Assembly: GCA_934630495.1 (NCBI GenBank)
Contig: CAKTVW010000007.1
Coordinates: 1 to 64,000, forward strand
DNA length: 64,000 nucleotides
Reading direction: 5' to 3'
Origin: an uncultured Oscillospiraceae bacterium
Lineage (GTDB): Bacteria; Bacillota; Clostridia; Oscillospirales; Oscillospiraceae
The notes beneath the pieces were generated by a model, which worked only from the letters and a program-made list of their open reading frames with translations, was not told where the DNA came from and did no database searches. Shown one piece after another: positions 24,746 to 33,044 of this stretch; position 1 is the stretch's first letter, and each line of letters begins with the position of its first letter. Made by a program: the position numbers and the translations under genes.

Positions 24746-25255
24746 TTACCGTTTTTTCCTTGTCAGCACGATCCCGACGACCGAACCGGCAACAATCAGA
24801 GGGGCCAGCCGCACAAACAGGTATTCAAAGGCATGAAAAGCCGCGCCGAAAACGGCAGTCTCCGGGTCGGCATAGTTCCAAGCAAGGTAGGGACTCTTAC
24901 AAACCAGCAGCGCGGCAAAAACTGCGGCCGTGCCCGCGCACAGCGCGATAAACAGCCAATGCAGCGCGTTTCTTCTCGCGGCTTTCCTCCTTGCAAGCTG
25001 TAGGTTGATAACCTCCAGCTTTTCGGAGAGCTTTTTCAGATCATCCGGTCTCGATTCGGCTACAGTCTCTCCGAGCAGCGTGCTCACAGGCGTTTCAAGC
25101 GCCTCCGAGATGGAGATGAGCATATCCGAATCGGGAACGGACAGGCCCTGCTCCCATTTGGAGACGGTCTGCCGCACAACATTCAGCCTGACGGCAAGCT
25201 CCTCCTGCGAAAGCCCTTTCGACTTTCTGAAGGCTTTTATGTTTTCATTCAGCAT
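24746..25255 (-). CDS. XRE-family regulator with C-terminal membrane segments
   Basis: A 169-residue protein. Residues about 5-60 are a helix-turn-helix of the Cro/CI type (LNENIKAFRKSKGLSQEELA, VVRQTVSKWEQG, SVPDSDMLISI). A short charged helix follows, then two hydrophobic segments (LHWLFIALCAGTAAVFAALLV and the APLIVAGSVVGIVLT end), so the DNA-binding domain is tethered to the membrane. AAAGGAAG lies 9 bases before the ATG at 25255. It heads or regulates the small-gene run to its right on the minus strand; the target is not evident. Confidence 0.85.
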   Translation of the reverse strand: MLNENIKAFRKSKGLSQEELAVRLNVVRQTVSKWEQGLSVPDSDMLISISEALETPVSTLLGETVAESRPDDLKKLSEKLEVINLQLARRKAARRNALHWLFIALCAGTAAVFAALLVCKSPYLAWNYADPETAVFGAAFHAFEYLFVRLAPLIVAGSVVGIVLTRKKR

Positions 25256-25370
25256 CGGGACAACTTCCTTTCTTTCGGTCGCTGTCCATATTATATACGA
25301 ACCGAAGCCGTTGCCGCAAGCAACGCAGATTAACATGCCGCGTTACGAACAGTTTCAATCCTCTCTCACG

Positions 25371-25715
25371 CTATTTTTCCGTCTCGCTGGCGTCCGATCC
25401 TGCCCGTTCCGTAGAAATTTTGACCACAACGGCGGTCTTATCGCCGTTGTTCCAGATGGAGTGCGGCATCATGCCGTCGACAAACACGGCTTGGTCCTTT
25501 CTCGCCACAATCTCTCTGCTGCCGGAAACGATTCTGACCTCGCCGTCGACAACGATAAAAATATGGTCGTCGCTGTGCGTATGGTTGTTTTTCGGGCCGC
25601 CGCCGTTCTTCTCAATATAGGCGATGGCTCCCCAACGAATTTTCCCCATCTCGTCAAACAGCTTTTTCGCCTTGAAGCCTTGATGCCCGTCGGGCGTAAT
25701 AAACGAATGCTCCAT
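25371..25715 (-). CDS. Small cupin-domain protein
   Basis: 114 residues with one cupin barrel: NHTHSDDHIFIVVDGEVRI carries the His-x-His and downstream Glu of motif 1, and MMPHSIWNNGD carries the His of motif 2, so a metal site is complete. The substrate is unknown; such small cupins act as sugar or small-molecule isomerases, dioxygenases or sensors. It starts 8 bases after the preceding membrane-protein gene stop and is probably co-transcribed with it. Confidence 0.8.
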   Translation of the reverse strand: MEHSFITPDGHQGFKAKKLFDEMGKIRWGAIAYIEKNGGGPKNNHTHSDDHIFIVVDGEVRIVSGSREIVARKDQAVFVDGMMPHSIWNNGDKTAVVVKISTERAGSDASETEK

Positions 25716-25723
25716 GATTGTGC

Positions 25724-26269
25724 TCAGGCCTCCTTCTCTGAAGCAAGCTCCGCGCCGTAACGGCAGAGCAGAGCGCCGAGGATAAACATAACGCCCAGCG
25801 CGATGCTCGCCGCGTTGTCGAAATACAGGTCCATGGCCGCAGGCGTGGAAATGTCCATAAAACCGGCGACGATCTCCTCGGCAATGCTGCCGACGAGCGC
25901 ACAGGCGCCGGGAACGGCAATCGTCAGGATGCCGAGCCGCAGCAGCTCCTTCGCTCCGGCGAGGGTGAACGGCGTTCCCGCGTTCCGCTCATGCTTGAAG
26001 TAAAGCTCCGCGAATTTTGCCACGACCGCTTCTCCGGCGCAGACGATCAGCCAGCCGGGAAGCACTGCAGCAAGGCTTTCCATGTCGTACCTGTCGCCGA
26101 TCAGTCCATGCAGCGTCACGCTCCCGAGCTTAATGACGTGTCCGCTGCCGAAGCCGAAGCTGAGCAAGCAGACGATGCCGCCGCAGCCGACAAGGGCAAG
26201 GACGAACGCGATCTTACTGAGTACGCTTCCGAGCTTAGAAAGCTTTTGAATAGTGTTAAGTGATTTCAT
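25724..26269 (-). CDS. Uncharacterised four-helix membrane protein
   Basis: 181 residues with about four hydrophobic segments (SKIAFVLALVGCGGIVCLLSF, a second around LPGWLIVCAGEAVVAKF, LRLGILTIAVPGACALVG, and ASIALGVMFILGALLCRYG). GAGGAGG lies 8 bases before the ATG at 26269. It resembles small membrane proteins found next to XRE regulators in Firmicutes (DUF2975-like layout), but I cannot confirm the family. It precedes the cupin gene by 8 bases. Confidence 0.65.
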   Translation of the reverse strand: MKSLNTIQKLSKLGSVLSKIAFVLALVGCGGIVCLLSFGFGSGHVIKLGSVTLHGLIGDRYDMESLAAVLPGWLIVCAGEAVVAKFAELYFKHERNAGTPFTLAGAKELLRLGILTIAVPGACALVGSIAEEIVAGFMDISTPAAMDLYFDNAASIALGVMFILGALLCRYGAELASEKEA

Positions 26270-26431
26270 TCTGATCCTCCTCTTTGATCTCAAAATTATA
26301 TTTTCTGTTCGGCGCGGGCAATCCCGCTCCGAACGGACTTGCTTTGACAAATGCCGTCTGCACTTTCCGCCGACCTCGAGGCCGTATGCGGGCAGCTTTT
26401 CCGCGCGGTTATCTCCGAAGTGCGCCGTGCC

Positions 26432-26599
26432 TCACGCATCCTTTCGGTTTTTCATGCCGATCGCCCCGCTCAGGCAGCCAAGCGCTCCGACGCCCAGCAG
26501 CACCGCGCAGAGCCACCATTTCATGAGGGCAAAAATGCACCCTGCAAGCAGCATCAGGCCGCAGGCAGTGAAAAGCAGTCTTACAAAGGTTTCTTTCAT
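26432..26599 (-). CDS. Small two-helix membrane protein
   Basis: A 55-residue protein beginning KETFVRLLFTACGLMLLAGC, with two hydrophobic helices (about 4-23 and 27-46) and a basic tail. AAGGAG lies 7 bases before the ATG at 26599, which supports it despite its size. The function is unknown. The 240 bases upstream (26600-26839) hold only a terminator. Confidence 0.6.
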   Translation of the reverse strand: MKETFVRLLFTACGLMLLAGCIFALMKWWLCAVLLGVGALGCLSGAIGMKNRKDA

Positions 26600-26640
26600 T
26601 TCTGTCTCCTTTTCGGCCGCGCCGTGTCGATCGGCATTCA

Positions 26641-26688
26641 TAAAAATAACGCAGAGCAAACCTGTTTTTCATCAGGTTCAGCTCTGCG
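26641..26688 (-). terminator. Terminator downstream of the GNAT-DUF2087 gene
   Basis: CGCAGAGC at 26650-26657 pairs with GCTCTGCG at 26681-26688, extended by ACCTG/CAGGT inside, followed on minus by TTATTTTTA. It separates the GNAT gene from the small membrane-protein gene. Confidence 0.75.
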
Positions 26689-26839
26689 TCTCGGCGTCCG
26701 GCTTATCATATTCGATCCCGTGATCTCGCAGTGAGATAAGGCGCTTTGTCAATAGCCTCTGCGAAATACTTTTACACGCGGCGCTCCGCGCTCATCCCCC
26801 GCGACCCCGCCGATTTCCGACCGCGCCCGTGAAGCCGAT

Positions 26840-27631
26840 TCAAATACGGCTCTCGATAAACGCATCGAGCGGCGGGAGCGTTTCCGCTCTCCAATAACGG
26901 CGGCAGTCCGCCGTCCGATCCAAAAGCTGCTTATTGTACAGCTCCCGTCGAAGCGTCGCGGGATCGTGAAAAAGCGTCCATTCGTCCAGCAGGTCGTTGA
27001 TCTCCTGCTCCGTGTATTGGCGGTCGGCTTCGAGCTTCCCCGCCAAGTACCACAGCGCAGCCAGCTTCTTTTTGTGCTTTGCCGGGAAAGCCGTCAGGCA
27101 TCCGTCCTCCACGCCTCGGGCGGTCCATTCTGCGCGGCTGATCCCGTATACGGCCGTCTGTTCGCCCTCGCTGTCGGTGAAGACGTCAAGCAGCCGCATC
27201 TCGTTTGCGACGGCGACTGCTGCGGACGGGATGTTTTCTTTTTTCATATAAGAATACGCCATGCCGAACGGCGTATGCGAAAATGTCCAGTCGCGGACGG
27301 CCTGCGCCGCCTCCGACGCATAGCCCTGCCGCTGATGCGCCTTGGCAATGTGGTAGCCGATCTCGGGCAGGATCGTGCCGTTTATGTTCTGCATGGTCAG
27401 CCCGCAGTCGCCGATCATTTCAGCCGTAGATCGCAGGCAGACCGCCCACAGGCCGAAGCCGAACACGCGGTATCGCTCCGTATTTTTGTTGATCCAGTTT
27501 TTAACGCGGGCCTCGTCGAAGGTATACGGGTAGTGCCGCATGATGTCGGAATCGGCAAGCACGGCATACAGCGCGTCATAATCCTCCGGTGTCATTTCCC
27601 GCAGAAAAAGGCGCTTTGTTTCAAGCTTCAT
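26840..27631 (-). CDS. GNAT acetyltransferase fused to DUF2087
   Basis: 263 residues. Residues 1 to about 160 are a RimJ/RimL-like GNAT domain (METKRLFLREMTPEDYDALY-type start, IGDCGLT, EIGYHIAKAHQRQGYASEAAQ as the acetyl-CoA loop). Residues about 180-255 match DUF2087 (LTAFPAKHKKKLAALWYLA, YTEQEINDLLDEW, LRRELYNKQLLDRT), a small winged-helix-like module usually found alone or with regulators. The substrate is unknown. It overlaps the upstream hydrolase gene by 11 bases. Confidence 0.82.
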   Translation of the reverse strand: MKLETKRLFLREMTPEDYDALYAVLADSDIMRHYPYTFDEARVKNWINKNTERYRVFGFGLWAVCLRSTAEMIGDCGLTMQNINGTILPEIGYHIAKAHQRQGYASEAAQAVRDWTFSHTPFGMAYSYMKKENIPSAAVAVANEMRLLDVFTDSEGEQTAVYGISRAEWTARGVEDGCLTAFPAKHKKKLAALWYLAGKLEADRQYTEQEINDLLDEWTLFHDPATLRRELYNKQLLDRTADCRRYWRAETLPPLDAFIESRI

Positions 27632-28229
27632 CGTTTATTTTTCTCACCCAATCGTCCAAAAAACGCATCTGCTCCTCCGTATGGAACCAATGCTCGCCGC
27701 CCGGCATGACGGTCAACTCCGCGCCGATTCTCTTTGCAAAGGCGGATATCGTCTCCGAATCGGTCAGTTCGTCCCGCTCCCCGTACAAAATACGGCTGGG
27801 AATGCGCCAGGAGATCGGATGCTCCCGCACATAGCACAGATAGCGCCAAGAGAGTGTTTCGCCGAACGTCGTGGGAATCTCCGATCGCTCCGCAAGCTCC
27901 CGCTCGGTCACATTCGCCCACGTCATCATATTGCCGATCAGTTTTTCCATATCCACAACGGGCGAAATAAAGCAGGCTCTGTCAACCATGGCTTCATTCA
28001 GCGCGGACAGCGAGAAAAACGCGCCGATGCTGTTCGCGATCAGCGTGAGGCTGTCGCAGCGTCTTCGCAGTGCGGCGAAAAATTCCGGAAACTCCTCCTT
28101 GGCCTCCCACGGGGTCCCTGCGCGGTAATCAAAACCGATCACCTCATCTTCCGGGAACAGTGTCCTGTAATGCTCGGCTTCCTCTGCCGACCCGCCCTTT
28201 CCGTGGACATATACTACGATATTTTTCAT
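27621..28229 (-). CDS. Alpha/beta hydrolase
   Basis: About 202 residues starting MKNIVVYVHGKGGSAEEAEHY. It has the HGKGG oxyanion strand-turn, ANSIG as the nucleophile elbow (Ser in Ala-x-Ser-x-Gly), an acid in YGERDELTDS and His in GGEHWFHT. It is a typical small serine hydrolase; the substrate is unknown. The ATG at 28229 is 13 bases from AAGGAG, somewhat far; an upstream non-ATG start is possible. It overlaps the GNAT-DUF2087 gene. Confidence 0.8.
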   Translation of the reverse strand: MKNIVVYVHGKGGSAEEAEHYRTLFPEDEVIGFDYRAGTPWEAKEEFPEFFAALRRRCDSLTLIANSIGAFFSLSALNEAMVDRACFISPVVDMEKLIGNMMTWANVTERELAERSEIPTTFGETLSWRYLCYVREHPISWRIPSRILYGERDELTDSETISAFAKRIGAELTVMPGGEHWFHTEEQMRFLDDWVRKINDEA

Positions 28230-28251
28230 GCTGTACAGATACTCCTTAATT

Positions 28252-28851
28252 TTACACATTGCCGTTGACGATCTTGGCATAGGTCTCCTCCGGGATCATG
28301 GGAGAGCCGATCTCTGCCGTCAGCGATCTGTCGAGCCGCTTTCCCATTTCGACCCTGATCTCATGCCGTTCCGGGTCGGCATTGGAGTAAGCATACAGGT
28401 CGAATCCGATCATCTCGAAGCCGTGCCTTCTGTAAAACGCGATCGCGTTCTCATTGCACGACTGCGTTTCCAGCACGACCATCCGCGCCCCGGTAGAAGC
28501 TGCCGCTTTTTCTATCGCCTTCATCAGCGCGGTCCCGACCCCGCTGCCGCGCGCCGCCTCGTCGAACACGCAGATATTGCTGATCCGAAAACGATTGTTC
28601 CATGCTTCCAAGGCACCCTCGACATATCCGACCAAGCGCTCATCTTCGAACGCACCGAACGCAATCGGTGCCTCCAGCCACTCGCCGAAGAACACGTCGT
28701 CAAACGACCGCTCGACGGAGGTCCGGAAAGGTATGTATTTTATCTGAAAGCCCTGCTGAGATGCGCAAATATCATAATAACCGTTCGTTTTGTAGCGGGC
28801 GGTAAATTTTTTCCCCGCGTAAGCCTCTTGCTCTAAACGCCTGATCTCCAT
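28252..28851 (-). CDS. GNAT-family N-acetyltransferase
   Basis: 199 residues. The acetyl-CoA loop is AARGSGVGTALMKAIEKAA, preceded by ISNICVFDE and followed by VVLETQSCNENAIAFYRRHGF, the standard GNAT order. The spacing and the ENxxAIAFYRRxGF motif resemble streptothricin/aminoglycoside-type acetyltransferases, but no resistance can be asserted. GGGAGA lies 9 bases before the ATG. It precedes the hydrolase gene by 22 bases. Confidence 0.82.
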   Translation of the reverse strand: MEIRRLEQEAYAGKKFTARYKTNGYYDICASQQGFQIKYIPFRTSVERSFDDVFFGEWLEAPIAFGAFEDERLVGYVEGALEAWNNRFRISNICVFDEAARGSGVGTALMKAIEKAAASTGARMVVLETQSCNENAIAFYRRHGFEMIGFDLYAYSNADPERHEIRVEMGKRLDRSLTAEIGSPMIPEETYAKIVNGNV

Positions 28852-28900
28852 AACTCATTCTCCCTGAATCAAGCCGCAGCTTGTTTGTTCTCCCGGCCGC

Positions 28901-29524
28901 TCACGCGTCGACCAGCGCCCGAAAGACCGCATCGCGGTCAAAGGCGCCTGCCGCAAATCCGGGGATCTCCCTGAGCGATTTGTAAATACTGACGCTGAAG
29001 CCGGTCAAAATCTGTCCGATCTCCCGCTCGGAGTATGGGCAGTCGCCGGTCACGATCAGCGTAGACAGACTATGCACCACAAGCCACAGATCGCGGAAAT
29101 AGAAGTCCGCCTCTTCGGCAGAAATACCGTAAATGCTCATCAGCGTCGGCCGAACAAGCTCCTGCAGATGCCGCATCGACCGCATTGTGCTGTGATTTTT
29201 CTCCTGTGCCTGCGTCAAAAACAAAAGTCGGTAAAGCTCCGGCTCCTCCCGCGCAAATCGAATATACTGCCTCCCCACGCCGAAAAAGGGGATTTTCTCT
29301 TGCAGGCCCGCGTTTGCGTAGCCGTCGTACACACGCAGTGCGGCGGCACAGACCTCCCGCCTGACCCCCTCCATCGATCCAAAGCCCGTAAAGATCGGCT
29401 GTGTAGAGACGCCGAGCGCGTCGGCCATCGTTTTCGCGGTCAGGCCCTCGGCACCCTTCGCCCGCACGACCCGCAAAGCAGCCTCGACCATTTCTTCTTT
29501 TGTAAACTTATTCTTCGGAGCCAT
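28901..29524 (-). CDS. TetR/AcrR-family regulator
   Basis: 207 residues. The N-terminal helix-turn-helix (KEEMVEAALRVVRAKGAEGLT, AKTMADALGVSTQPIFTGF) is followed by a helical ligand-binding domain (FRDLWLVVHSLSTLIVTGD) of the TetR_C_33/WHG kind. AAAGGAT lies 9 bases before the ATG. The region just upstream (about 29565-29605) is AT-rich with repeated ATTATATATCATTCATTATA-like elements that could be its own operator. It may control the GNAT and hydrolase genes downstream. Confidence 0.85.
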   Translation of the reverse strand: MAPKNKFTKEEMVEAALRVVRAKGAEGLTAKTMADALGVSTQPIFTGFGSMEGVRREVCAAALRVYDGYANAGLQEKIPFFGVGRQYIRFAREEPELYRLLFLTQAQEKNHSTMRSMRHLQELVRPTLMSIYGISAEEADFYFRDLWLVVHSLSTLIVTGDCPYSEREIGQILTGFSVSIYKSLREIPGFAAGAFDRDAVFRALVDA

Positions 29525-29791
29525 CGCCGCGCATCCTTTCGTCCCCGCCCGTTCTCAAAGCGGTATTAATATATCGTGCATTATATATCATTCATTATAC
29601 AACCGCCGTACATATTTGTCAACAGCGCGGGCCTTCTTCCCATGCGGTCTATCGGCCGGCAAGTTCTCGCGGTTTTCCTTTCCTCCAAATTCGTAATGCG
29701 TCAATGACGCGCCCATGTGCCCACCGGGCGTAAAATCACGTCAAAAAAGTTGCACAAAGTAAAGAATAATATGATTTTGTTGATTTTGCCT

Positions 29792-29821
29792 ATGACAATT
29801 CTTGGAAAAATGTGGTATAAT
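29792..29821 (+). promoter_or_regulatory. Promoter of the CarD-like gene
   Basis: ATGACA at 29792-29797 and TATAAT at 29816-29821 are 18 bases apart, with TGG just before TATAAT. In the 368-base gap 29525-29892 this and the AT-rich tetR upstream region are the only signals I see. Confidence 0.65.
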
Positions 29822-29892
29822 ATCAATACTGATGCCGAATGCTTTTCGCTTCACGGCATCATGAGAAAAAAATAACGGAGGGACGGAGCAAA

Positions 29893-30399
29893 ATGTATCA
29901 GATCGACGAATTGGTCTCCTACGGCACGGAAGGCGTATGCCGGGTCGCGGAGCTGTGTGAAATGAAGATCAGCGGCCGACGCGGACAGTACTATGTTCTC
30001 AAGCCGATATTCCGCGAGAGCGCGACCGTTTATGTTCCGCTTGACAATCCGTGCCTGCTGGCGCGGATGCGGAGACTTCATTCGATCGCCGAGATCGACA
30101 CGATCCTGCAGGATGCCGCCGAGCTGCCCCTCCGATGGATCGACGATGCCAACGAGCGCCGTCAGGAATACGGCAGGCTGCTGACCGCAAACGACAGCGC
30201 TCAGATCGTGCGTCTGATCCGTCTGCTGTATCTGCGCAGGCAGGAGCTGGAAGCAGCCGGAAAGCATCTGCGCTCAAACGACGAGCAGCTCCTGCACGAA
30301 GCGGAAAAGCTCATCCATGACGAGCTGTCCGTCGTTCTGCAAATTCCCCGTCAGGACGTACCGGCGTACATCCGCAGCCGCGTTGAGGCAACGGCTTGA
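29893..30399 (+). CDS. CarD-like transcription regulator
   Basis: 168 residues. The first 60 or so (MYQIDELVSYGTEGVCRVAE, YYVLKPIFRESATVYVPLDN) are the Tudor-like CarD_CdnL_TRCF RNA-polymerase-interaction domain. The rest is a helical C-terminal domain. CarD proteins bind the RNA polymerase beta subunit and stabilise open complexes at weak promoters. The ATG at 29893 follows GGACGGAG; the upstream open frame has no ribosome site. It is a single-gene unit with its own promoter and terminator. Confidence 0.88.
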   Translation: MYQIDELVSYGTEGVCRVAELCEMKISGRRGQYYVLKPIFRESATVYVPLDNPCLLARMRRLHSIAEIDTILQDAAELPLRWIDDANERRQEYGRLLTANDSAQIVRLIRLLYLRRQELEAAGKHLRSNDEQLLHEAEKLIHDELSVVLQIPRQDVPAYIRSRVEATA

Positions 30400-30438
30400 C
30401 CGAACGCCTTTCTTCATAGGCCCGCGTTGCATAAACGG

Positions 30439-30474
30439 AAGCTCCCCGATCTTTGGTGGATCGAGGAGCTTTTT
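30439..30474 (+). terminator. Terminator after the CarD-like gene
   Basis: AAGCTCCCCGATC (from 30439) pairs with GATCGAGGAGCTT (to 30471) with one mismatch, followed by T-rich sequence. Confidence 0.8.
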
Positions 30475-30516
30475 GGTTCGGCAGAACGCCGTGATTCTCT
30501 GTATTATACTGATCTT

Positions 30517-30667
30517 ATACTAGAATCTGTTAAAAAGCTTGAAAAGCTTTTTATAGCGCCAAGGGCGCGTCAGATTCTGCATGAGACGGCGCAGCGTGCT
30601 TTCGCACGATGCGAGTGTGCGTAGCACACGGGATTCTTGATTAAATCTTTTAATCAAGAATCAGTAT
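30517..30667 (-). mobile_element. 151-bp repeat element, copy 1 (inverted)
   Basis: Reverse complement of the copies at 42060-42210 and 48176-48326, and identical to them on inspection. It begins ATACTGATTCTTG and ends AGATTCTAGTAT (read in element orientation), with internal palindromes. It is non-coding and lies between the convergent CarD-like and argF genes, ending 11 bases from the argF stop. Confidence 0.9.
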
Positions 30668-30677
30668 TAATTTCGTA

Positions 30678-31661
30678 TCACAATGTGGCGGCAAGGACGG
30701 CCTTGATGGTGTGCATCCGATTTTCCGCTTCGTCAAAGACAATGGACTGCTTGCTTTCAAAGACCTCGTCCGTGACCTCCAGCGCGTCAAGCTTGAACTT
30801 TTCGCCGATCTGACGGCCGATGCCGGTATTGAGATCATGGAAAGCGGGCAGGCAGTGCATAAATACGGCATGTTCTCCCGCGTTGCGCATCAGCTTTGCG
30901 GTGACCTGATAGGGCAGCATCTTGTTGATGCGCTCCTCCCACGCCTCCATCGGTTCGCCCATGGAGACCCACACGTCGGTGTAGATCACGTCGGCGCCCT
31001 CGGTGGCCTTCATCGGATCTGTCTCAAAGGCCAGCGTCGCGCCTGTCTGCGCGGCGATTTCCTCGCAGCGGGCGATCAGCTCGGCGTTGGGGAAATAGCC
31101 CTCGGGGCCGCAGGCGACAAAGTGCAGGCCGAGCTTTGCGCAGCCGATCATCAGGGAATTTGCCATGTTATAGCGGCAGTCGCCCATGAACACGAGCTTT
31201 CTGCCCCTGAGAGAGCCGAAATGCTCGCGGATCGTCAGCATATCCGCAAGGATCTGCGTGGGATGATATTCGTTGGTCAGGCCGTTCCAGACGGGAACAC
31301 CCGCATATTTGGCCAGCTCCTCGACGATGCTCTGACCGAAGCCGCGATACTCGATGCCGTCATAGAGACGCCCGAGGACCCGCGCGGTATCGGCGATGGA
31401 TTCCTTCTTGCCGATCTGAGAGCCGGTCGGGTCGAGATAAGTGACGTGCATTCCGAGGTCATAGGCCGCCACCTCGAACGAGCAGCGGGTGCGGGTGGAG
31501 GTCTTTTCAAAAATCAGTGCGATGCTCTTGCCCTTGTAGTCGTCATGCGCGATACCGGCCTTTTTCTTCGCCTTCAGTTCGGCGGCGAGATCCAGCAGAC
31601 CGGTGATCTCCTCGGGCGTGAAGTCCAGCAGCGTTAAAAAGTTTTTGCCTTTCAGATTCAT
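30678..31661 (-). CDS. argF: Ornithine carbamoyltransferase
   Basis: Joins carbamoyl phosphate to ornithine to give citrulline in arginine synthesis. The 327 residues show the carbamoyl-phosphate motif STRTRC at 55-60, HPTQILADMLT, and the ornithine-site motif MHCLPAFHD. Length is normal. AAAGGAG lies 9 bases before the ATG at 31661. It starts 13 bases after the argD stop, so the two form an operon. The catabolic form of the same enzyme cannot be excluded, but pairing with argD favours biosynthesis. Confidence 0.95.
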   Translation of the reverse strand: MNLKGKNFLTLLDFTPEEITGLLDLAAELKAKKKAGIAHDDYKGKSIALIFEKTSTRTRCSFEVAAYDLGMHVTYLDPTGSQIGKKESIADTARVLGRLYDGIEYRGFGQSIVEELAKYAGVPVWNGLTNEYHPTQILADMLTIREHFGSLRGRKLVFMGDCRYNMANSLMIGCAKLGLHFVACGPEGYFPNAELIARCEEIAAQTGATLAFETDPMKATEGADVIYTDVWVSMGEPMEAWEERINKMLPYQVTAKLMRNAGEHAVFMHCLPAFHDLNTGIGRQIGEKFKLDALEVTDEVFESKQSIVFDEAENRMHTIKAVLAATL

Positions 31662-31674
31662 ATTGCTTTCTCCT

Positions 31675-32838
31675 TTATTCTGCCGCACAGTCCTTCAGAA
31701 GCTGCACAGCGGTTTTTAATTGCTCAATGGGGATATTCAGCGCGGGCAGCAGACGCACCCGATCCTTTGCGGTCGTGACCAGAACGCCCTTTGCAAGCGC
31801 GGCCTCCGCAAATGCGCGGGCGGGTCTTTCCGTCAGCAGGCCGATCATCAGGCCCATTCCCGTAACGGCCCGAATGCCCGGCGCGCCGCTCAGCTCACGA
31901 AAAACGTATTCCGACCGCTCCCGAACGCCGCGCAGCAGCGCTTCGTCAAGCCTGCGCAGAATGCTGACGCCGCCTGCACAGGCGACGGGATTTCCGCCGA
32001 AGGTCGAGCCGTGGTCGCCGGGATGAAAAACGTCCGCGACCTTCTCGGAAAACAGCGTCGCGCCCAGCGGAAGGCCGCCGCCGATGCCCTTTGCCGTGGT
32101 GACGAGATCAGGGTGCAGGCCGTATGCCTCGTAGCCGTAGAGATACCCGCTGCGCCCGTTGCCGAGCTGTACCTCGTCGCAGATCAGGAGGAGGTCGTTC
32201 TTCTGCGCGACCTCGCGCAGCGTATCGGCAAACTCCTGTCCGATGGGCATAACGCCGCCCTCGCCCCGTACGCATTCAAACATCAGCGCGGCACAGGGGT
32301 ACTCCCGCACCAGCCGCTCCAAGCCGGCGCGGTCGCCGACCTCGACATGGAGAAAGCCCGGAAGGAGCGGGCGGTAATCCTTATGGAAGCAATCCTGCCC
32401 CGTCGCGGAAAGGGTTGCGATCGTCCGTCCGTGAAAGCTGTTTTTCAGCGTAATGATATGGTAGAATTGCTCACCCTTGTTCTCTGCCGCCCATTTCCGC
32501 GCCGCCTTGACGGCGCACTCGTTGGCCTCCGCGCCGGAATTGGAGAAGAAGACCTTCGCCATGCCCGTGCGCTCGCACAAAAGACGCGCCAGCTCCGCGA
32601 CCGGCGCCGCATAATACAGGTTTGAGCAGTGGGCAAAGCGGTCAAGCTGCGCGGTCACGGCCTCTATCCACGGCTCATCGTGCAGGCCGAAAAGATTCAC
32701 GGCGATACCGCCGCCGAGATCGATATATTCCCGTCCGTCCGCACCGAGTACGATCGAGCCGCTGCCGCCGACGACCTCAAGCGGGAAGCGGTTATAGGTA
32801 TGCGCAACATATTGCGCATCTGTATGCATTACATCCAT
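31675..32838 (-). CDS. argD: Acetylornithine aminotransferase
   Basis: PLP enzyme that makes N-acetylornithine from N-acetylglutamate semialdehyde in arginine synthesis. The 387 residues carry the class III motifs NSGAEANECAVKAARKW, FHGRTIATLSATG, LLICDEVQLGNGRSG and the Schiff-base lysine in TTAKGIGGGLPLGA, with HGSTFGGNPVACA after it. The ATG at 32838 follows GGAGG by 8 bases; the open frame further upstream is not supported. No arginine repressor site was recognised upstream. Confidence 0.93.
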   Translation of the reverse strand: MDVMHTDAQYVAHTYNRFPLEVVGGSGSIVLGADGREYIDLGGGIAVNLFGLHDEPWIEAVTAQLDRFAHCSNLYYAAPVAELARLLCERTGMAKVFFSNSGAEANECAVKAARKWAAENKGEQFYHIITLKNSFHGRTIATLSATGQDCFHKDYRPLLPGFLHVEVGDRAGLERLVREYPCAALMFECVRGEGGVMPIGQEFADTLREVAQKNDLLLICDEVQLGNGRSGYLYGYEAYGLHPDLVTTAKGIGGGLPLGATLFSEKVADVFHPGDHGSTFGGNPVACAGGVSILRRLDEALLRGVRERSEYVFRELSGAPGIRAVTGMGLMIGLLTERPARAFAEAALAKGVLVTTAKDRVRLLPALNIPIEQLKTAVQLLKDCAAE

Positions 32839-33044
32839 GTACGACGCCTCCGGATCAAAAAGCGGTTTTAATGGTTTCGCGCGATTCGGCGATCGCATTC
32901 AACGCAGGATCGCGTGTTGTTTATTATATCGCATCCGTCCCGTCGCGGTCAAGTCCCCTGCACAGGCAAAATTTTTTTGCGATGCCCCTGTAATTTGCGG
33001 CACGGCTGTGTTATAATGGTAGATAATGAACGGAGGTCGTTCGC

